NCBI RefSeq assembly: GCF_018294505.1
Contig: NC_057798.1
Location: 370,872,942-370,936,941 of the forward strand
Length of the DNA stretch: 64,000 bases
DNA from: Triticum aestivum
Taxonomy: Eukaryota; Streptophyta; Magnoliopsida; Poales; Poaceae
Direction: 5' to 3'
Positions 57,975 through 64,000 of the stretch are shown here, one piece after another. The translations under genes were made by a program, and so were the position numbers. How positions within the stretch are numbered: the stretch's first letter is position 1; each line of letters opens with the position of its first letter. The notes beneath the pieces are model-generated. The model did not search any database. It was not told the DNA's origin and saw only the letters and a program-made list of their open reading frames with translations.

Positions 57975-58850
57975 CACTGCAAATCTCTGCTTGAGAAGCT
58001 CACTGTATTAGCCAATGCAGCACCCCCTTATACTCTTCATTCTGGCATTTTGAAATATAAAGGAAGAATATATGTGGGATCAGATGCTGTTCTTAAACAC
58101 CAAATCATTGATTCACTTCACAACTCTCCCATAGGAGGCCATTCAGGCATTGTGGCTACTTATCAAAGGGTAAAAAAGCTATTTGATTGGCGCCAAGCCA
58201 GGAGATTGAAACTTTTCTACATGAGTGTGCAGTTTGCCAAAGAGTCAAGGGAGAGCATTCCCACTACCCTGGTCTCCTAGATCCACTGACATTACCTACT
58301 TCTGCTTGGACTGACATCTCCTTGGATTTCTTTGAGGGTCTTCCCAAATCATTGGGCAAAGAATTCATATTGTTGGTGGTGGACAGGTTCACTAAATATT
58401 CTCATTTCATTCCCCTTGCTCACCCTTATACAGTACAATCAGTCTCTCATGCTTTCATGGATAATGTTTTTAAGTGGAATGGATTGCCAAAGTCAATAGT
58501 CTCTGATAGAAACTGGATATTCACAAGTAACATGTGGCAGGCCTTCTTCAAAGCACTGCAAGTGAAATTGAGGTTTAGCTCTGCCTACCACCCACAATCA
58601 GATGGCCAGACAGAACGTGTGAATTAGTGTGTGGAAAATTACTTGCATTGCATGGTTTTTCAGCAGCAAGGAAGTGGGCTAGTTTGGATCAAGCAAATGC
58701 CACTTGGGAGGATGCCGACTTCATCAAAGGTCTCTTTCCGGAGTTCTATACAGCTCCTATTCGTGGTTGGTACCCTAATTCCAACACTTGAAAATGCTTT
58801 GGGGGAGGTATTGTCATATCTGAAGATTACTGTATCTAACTCTCGATTGA
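57975..58850 (+). mobile_element. older gypsy pol fragment, right part (integrase)
   Basis: Continues the frame broken by E2: the zinc-binding HNSPIGGHSGIVATYQRVKK and CAVCQRVKGEHS, then the core FFEGLPKSLGKEFILLVVDR and FSSAYHPQSDGQTERVN. A TAG follows at 58625-58627. Then a deletion appears to join the core directly to an element C-terminal tail (a WEDADFI...FPEFY-type stretch near 58700). No LTR of this element is visible. Confidence 0.85.
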
Positions 58851-58852
58851 AT

Positions 58853-59335
58853 TCAGAGTGCTGCCTTTACTTCATCTACCGTGAACGGGGCCAAGAGGCT
58901 TGCGTTCATTTCTTCAGTTACTCGCCTGTTTACTTTCCCCAGTAGCCCAGGGTCGGGAGCTAGGACTTCTGAGGTGAACAGTCCCTCAAAGTAACCCTGT
59001 ATCAGAGATGCTAACTGGTCATTACCTTCGATCCTGTTGCGGTTTGAGTCATTCAGAAACTTTATTATGTTCTTCTTTTTTCTCCGTTGCAAAATGATGT
59101 GATGAAAGAAGCTTGTATTCCGGTCTCCATGGCGGAGCCAATTAGCCCTTCCTCTTTGCAGCCATTAATCCGAGTGCAAACTCTCTTAATTCAGTGTTGG
59201 AAGCAGTCTCTCCTATCCACTCCAAACAGGGAGGGGAGCCCCAAGTATTTGTCAGTGAGTGATTCGGTGACAATATTCAGCAGGTTGCATACCTCTTGTC
59301 TGTCCCCCTATCTGTCTAAGGGTCCTTGGTAAAAC
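58853..59335 (-). mobile_element. LINE fragment (region before and at the start of the reverse transcriptase)
   Basis: The minus strand shows a GDRNTSFFH-like block, then RRKKKNIIKFLNDSNRNRIE, LASLIQGYFEGLFTSEV and EEMNASLLAPFTVDEVKAAL. This is the plant L1-type LINE linker between endonuclease and reverse transcriptase. One end abuts the gypsy fragment and the other the solo LTR. It could belong to the same LINE as the fragment at 18263-18760, which covers the next part of such a protein. Confidence 0.8.
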
Positions 59336-59396
59336 TCTCTTCATTGAAGGCAGCACGTGGGTATCCATCTTATCTACGGTCTGCGAGTCATCCACA

Positions 59397-62300
59397 TGTA
59401 ACACCCACGATGCGGCTATATCTCCCACGTGTCGAAGCACGACTTAGAGGCATAACCGCATGGTGGTTTTGTCGCAAGAAGGGTCATCTTCACACAATCC
59501 CATGTAATGAGCAAGAATGGGATAAAGAGAGTTGGCTTACAATCGCCACTTCACACAATACATAATTAAGATCATACATCATTCAAAATACACTCATAGA
59601 CCGGCTACGGTCAAATTCAAATGAAAAGAAGACAACCCCAAATGCTAGATCCCCGATCGTCCCGACTGGGCACCTCTACTGATCATTTGGAAACGATACA
59701 TAGTAACGACCAAGGGCCTCATCAATCTCCCACTTCAGCTCAGTTGCGCCATCGACGCTGGTATCCTCGGCACCTGCATCTGTTTTGGTAGAATCTGTGA
59801 GCCACGGGGACTCAGCAATCTCACACCCGCGAGATCAAGACTATTTAAGCTCATAGGTAGGACAAGGGGGTAATATGGTGGAGCTGCGGCAACCACTAAG
59901 CATATATGGTGGCTAACATACGCAAGTGAGAGAGAGAAGAGAAGCAACGCAACGGTCGAGAAGCTAGAATCGATCAAGAAGTGATCCTGAAACTACTTAC
60001 GTCAAGATAACTTAAACCATGTTCACTTCCCGGACTCCGCCGAGAAGAGACCATCACGGCTACACACACAGTTGATGTAATTTTAATGAAGTCAAGTGTC
60101 AAGTTATCTACAACCGGACATTAACAAATTCCCATCTGCCTCATAACCGCGAGCACGGCTTTCGGAAGATAATATACCCTGCAGGGGTGTCCCAACTTAG
60201 CCCATCACAAGCTCTCACGGTCAACGAAGGATATACCTTCTCCCGGGTAGACCCGATCAGTCTCGGAATCCCGGTTCGCAAGACATTTCGACAATGGTAA
60301 AACAAGACCAGCAAAGCCGCCTGATGTGCCGACAAATCCCGATAGGAGCTGCACATATCTCGTTCTCAGGGCACACCAGATAGGTCAGTCTACGAGTAAA
60401 ACCAGACCTCGAGTTGCCCCGTGGTGGCCCCGCAGTCTTCCTGTTTCGGACCAACACTCGAAGGAGCACTGGCCCGGGGGGTTAAAATAAAGATGACCCT
60501 TGGGCTCGGGAAAACCCAAGGGAAAAAGGCTTAGGTGGCAAATGGTAAAACCAAGGTTGGGCCTTGCTGGAGGAGTTTTATTCAAAGCGAACTGTCAAGG
60601 GGGTCCCATAAATCACCCAACCGTGTAAGGAACGCAAAATCAAGGAACATAACACCGGTATGATGGAAACTAGGGTGGCAAGAGTGGAACAAGTCACCAG
60701 GCATAAGGCCGAGCCTTCCACCCTTTACCAAGTATATAAGGTGCATTAATTAAACAGGAGATAATGGGATATCCCAAAATATCCATGTTCCGACCAGGAA
60801 CAAACTTCATCTTCACCTGCAACTAGCAACGCTATAAGCGGGGCTGAGCAAAAGCGGTGACATGGCCAAACAACGGTTTGCTAGGATAGGATGGTTAGAG
60901 GTTTGACATTGCAATAGGGAGGCATGATAAACAGTTGCAGGTAGAACTAACATAGCGATAGAGCGAGTACTAGCAAGCAAAGATAGAAGTGATATCGAAG
61001 GTATGGTCATCTTGCCTGCAAGGTTCTCAGAGTTGTCGAAGGCTTGATCCTTGTTAGCATACTTAACAGGTTCCTCGTGCACGTACTCGTCTCCCGGGTC
61101 TACCCAAAGCAAGAACACAAGCAAAGGAACCACAATAAATCTCGGTGCAATGCACAAGCAACATGATGCAATACATGTCATGATATGCGAGATGTGATAT
61201 GCAATGCTTATGCGTGCTTCGGGAGGAAAAATGATGAGCAAGGCATCAACTTGGCAAACCAAGTATGCCGCTGGAAAGATGAGATGATTTCGGTTGAAAT
61301 CGATATGAAGATCACCGGAAACGGATGCACTGTTTGCAAATGGCAATCAAAACAAGAATGGCGCAAAGCTGCGATTAACAGCACGATGCTACTTAGCATG
61401 CAACAAGAAACTATGCTACAGCACCCCAACATACCAACAAAGCATATGGCAGTGATCTACAGGAGATGCTTAACAAAAGAGGAACACTGAGCTATGGCTA
61501 AATCACATCATAACAGGTTCAAACAAGCATGGCAAAAGAGCTAAAAATATCAGGTTGGACATGGCATAAACAGCATCACGAAGCAATGTTCAGAGCAAGT
61601 TATCAACAAGTTACAAGACCTTATAATATCAAAACAAGACATGGCATGATTCTACTCGAAGCATAGATCAAAAGTCCCTTACTGACCATAAGCCAAAAAG
61701 GACCAGAAGATATGATGGCACCCATGTGAACATAGCAAGTTTCGTTAACAGATTCACCAAAGAGAGCATGGCATTGACAGAATTACGAAGGCACCTTCGC
61801 GAGCTCTATGCACTCACTACAGAGCATTTCATGATAAACTAAGCATACATACATCAAGAAGACATGGCATAGAAGCTATACATGGCAAGAACAACATCAT
61901 AGCATACACGGATCAACTACAACAACCTTGGCAAAATTGAATAACAGGTAAACAATCTGCCAGGAAACATTTTGAAGCAAAAGTAGAGCACGAAAATGAC
62001 ATGTTAGACTACTCCATAATTTCAACCAGGGGCATGAATGGATAGATCATAACCATATGTTCAAAACACCCTTACTGAAGTATCCCAAATTATGCATGGA
62101 TCTCTCTGTAGCAACATGTTTACATGGCATCAAAATAACAGCAGAACAGGGACTAAAATCAGCAATATCATGAAGCCTAGTTTGCATGCTTGTGCTAGTC
62201 ACCACATTGATCACAAAAATACATGGTAAGCACCTCTGTAAAGAAGACATGGCATAGTTCAACTCACATGTAGGACTCAAGTACATAAGATGCACACATC

Positions 62301-63558
62301 AATCATGGCAAAAATGACAAAAGTGCATTTTCTGATAAGAATCTGAAACTAACATTATGAAGCACTCTTCCAACATCATTTCGGGCATCAAGATGAGCCC
62401 AAATGAAAATGATGCAATGCGATGGAATGATGTACTCGTCGAGGCGAACAATTCGGTATGCTACGCGCCAAAAACGGAGCCACGGGTGCAAAGTTGTGGG
62501 GTGTTAAACATGCAACAAAATTACTGACAGATAATAACTTAGGGGATTTTCGGGGGGAGAAGTCAACGAGGGTGGATCTAGATCCGGTCGTGCGGATCGA
62601 GGACGGCCGGCGCGTGTTCGTCGGAGGGCGCGGGCGTCGCCTGAGTTGACGGAGGGGAGGAAGGCCGGAGAGGACGGGCCGGCCGGAGCTTGGCCGCGGC
62701 GGCGCGGTCGGAGACGGGGTCGGGCAGCGGCGCGGTTGGAGGCGACGCAGTCGGAGGCGGGACCGGGCGGCGCCGGCGGCAGGCGGAGGACGACGGCGGC
62801 CTGGGCGCGCGGCGGCGGCGAGGCGGTTGGGCCCGCGAGGGCCACGAGCGGGCCGGCGGCGCGGGGCGGCGGCGCAGGCCACGTGGCGGGATCCGGTTCA
62901 TCCGGGGCGCGGTGGTGGACGCGTCCGCCTCCGTCCGGACGTGTCCGACAGCGCGGAGAGGAGCGGGGCTAGGGTTAGGGTAGGAAATGATCCGGGATTT
63001 CGGGGGAGGGGGTGTTTTTATAGGTAGAAGGAGCTAGGAGTGTCCAAATGAGGTGTAGTTTTCGCCCACACGATCGTGATCCGACGACGGAGAGCATGGA
63101 AGTGACTTAGATGGGTTATTGGGCTGTTTTGGAGGGGTGTTGGGCTGCAACTCAAAAGAGGCCTTTGCGGTTGTGCGGTTAACCTTCGGAGTACCAAACG
63201 AGCTCCAAATGACCCGAAACTTGACAGGTGGTCTACCGGTGCTATACCAGGGCCACTTGGCAAGGCTCGGTCCATTCCGAGAACGTTTAACACCCGCACA
63301 CGAAAAGAGACAAGAGGGGTGTGCCGGTGCATGTGGGAGTGTCGGATTGTGAAACGGACAATGGGGAAAATGCTCGGATGCATGAGACGAACACGTATGC
63401 AAATGAGATGCACATGATGACATGATATGATATGCATGACATGAATAAAATGCAAAACAAAAGGCAAAACCCAGACACGGAGGGAATATCATATCACATA
63501 GCCAAAAATGGCAAGAGTTGGAGATACAAAGATGGAAAGTTACATCCGGGGTGTTACA
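59397..63558 (+). mobile_element. solo long LTR (4162 bp, TSD CCACA), possibly a Sukkula-like LARD LTR
   Basis: Begins TGTAACACCC and ends GGGTGTTACA, a perfect 10-bp inverted repeat with TG...CA ends. CCACA lies on both sides (59392-59396 and 63559-63563). There is no gag or pol inside. Length and the start (TGTAACACCCACGATGCGGC) recall the very long LTRs of Triticeae non-autonomous LARD elements such as Sukkula, from memory and not confirmed. A TATATAAG-type box lies near 60733. A GC-rich stretch (62590-62990) gives open frames on both strands that I read as composition effects. The strand is uncertain. Confidence 0.75.
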
Positions 63559-63562
63559 CCAC

Positions 63563-63823
63563 ATGACCAAAACAAAGGGTACGAAAGCAGTGAAACCGAT
63601 ATATCTGTTGAAGGCGATCCCACCGGTCCTATTTATTAAGTTGCAATGGCGAGTATCTTTGGACCCCAAAGAGTTGTATACGCTGGAAAATGGAGATTTG
63701 CCTGTGGCATTGGCCGTTGGGCAGCTAGCTATTGCATTTGAAGGCTCCACAGAAAGAACCCGCAGGTACTATTACGACAGGTGGCTTCGAATCCAGTTTG
63801 TTAGTCGTTTGCATCTCGGTTAA
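63563..63823 (+). CDS. short open frame, unrecognised
   Basis: 87 codons from an ATG that overlaps the edge of the CCACA duplication (MTKTKGTKAVKPIYLL...) to the TAA at 63821. It includes ENGDLPVALAVGQLAIAFEG and a YYYDRW motif, which look protein-like rather than random, but I cannot name a family. It may be part of a longer gene whose upstream part lay to the left of the solo LTR insertion, or an exon. No ribosome or splice signal decides this. Confidence 0.3.
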   Translation: MTKTKGTKAVKPIYLLKAIPPVLFIKLQWRVSLDPKELYTLENGDLPVALAVGQLAIAFEGSTERTRRYYYDRWLRIQFVSRLHLG

Positions 63824-64000
63824 CAAAAATAAGCTTGAATCCCTCCATTCGTAGATCAATCAGCTAAAGTTGTTAAAACAATGCCCCGGTAAAAAGGTAG
63901 CAGAAGGTCGTTCTTTCTTACACTAAGTTGCACTCAGGTGCTGCTGTTTTAGAGCTAGGCAATATTCTCTGTGTAAACCAGTATCGTATTTGTTCGATAT
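63824..64000. other. unassigned DNA at window end
   Basis: No feature seen. Style is compatible with either mitochondrial spacer or single-copy nuclear DNA. Confidence 0.3.

Noticed and set aside
62388..62983. Overlapping Arg/Pro/Gly-rich frames on both strands in the solo LTR
   Set aside because: Low-complexity products of a GC-rich stretch; no family resemblance.
15406..64000. The whole right part being a mitochondrial genome contig
   Set aside because: Full LTR elements with 5-bp target duplications, frameshifted nad5, and the truncated nuclear gene at 15405 all fit a nuclear NUMT better.

Overview
The window looks like nuclear DNA of a grass, most likely a Triticeae species (wheat, Aegilops, rye or barley group). 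The reasons are nested gypsy LTR retrotransposons with 5-bp target-site duplications, long GC-rich LTRs, plant GT-AG splice sites, and a plant mitochondrial DNA insertion. I see no intact, certainly functional host gene. Nearly every coding region carries stops or frameshifts. This assignment comes from recognising sequence style and protein families by eye; no database search was run.

Layout: (1) 1-15405 is a low-copy, transposon-like block. It holds a 20-exon gene (810-9554, +) whose product would carry two successive Ulp1/C48-type cysteine protease domains. Facing it is a decayed 3'-5' exonuclease-domain gene (12951-11106, -). The DNA after the first gene (about 9600-11290) recurs in diverged form at about 13380-15405, including a second fragment of the exonuclease gene. 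(2) At about 15406 this copy is cut off by mitochondrial DNA (a NUMT) carrying the end of nad5 intron 1 with its domain V, nad5 exon b with two frameshifts, and the 5' half of nad5 intron 2. Mitochondrial-like DNA continues to 22474, resumes at 31040-32719 and at 45950 to about 47070, split by two LTR elements.

(3) Three full-length gypsy-type elements have perfect 5-bp target-site duplications: E1 (22475-31034, minus, CACCT), E3 (32720-45944, plus, GGAAT) and E2 (48010-57969, minus, ATGAT). E1 and E2 share an LTR family. E2 has protease, reverse transcriptase, RNase H and integrase; E1 has lost everything after the protease and looks non-autonomous. E2 sits inside an older, unrelated gypsy pol fragment whose reading frame rejoins across the insertion. 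All three elements carry a spliced antisense gene of the plant 'putative gypsy type transposon' (PF04195-like) class between pol and the 3' LTR.

(4) The right end has a LINE fragment (about 58853-59330, -), then a 4162-bp element with LTR-type TG...CA ends and a perfect CCACA duplication (59397-63558) that looks like a solo long LTR, then unassigned DNA with one short open frame. The likely order of events is: mitochondrial DNA and old LINE/gypsy fragments present first, then the solo-LTR parent and E1, E2 and E3. Hand-counted LTR differences put E3 (about 1.6%) as youngest, then E1 (about 2.1%) and E2 (about 2.6%).
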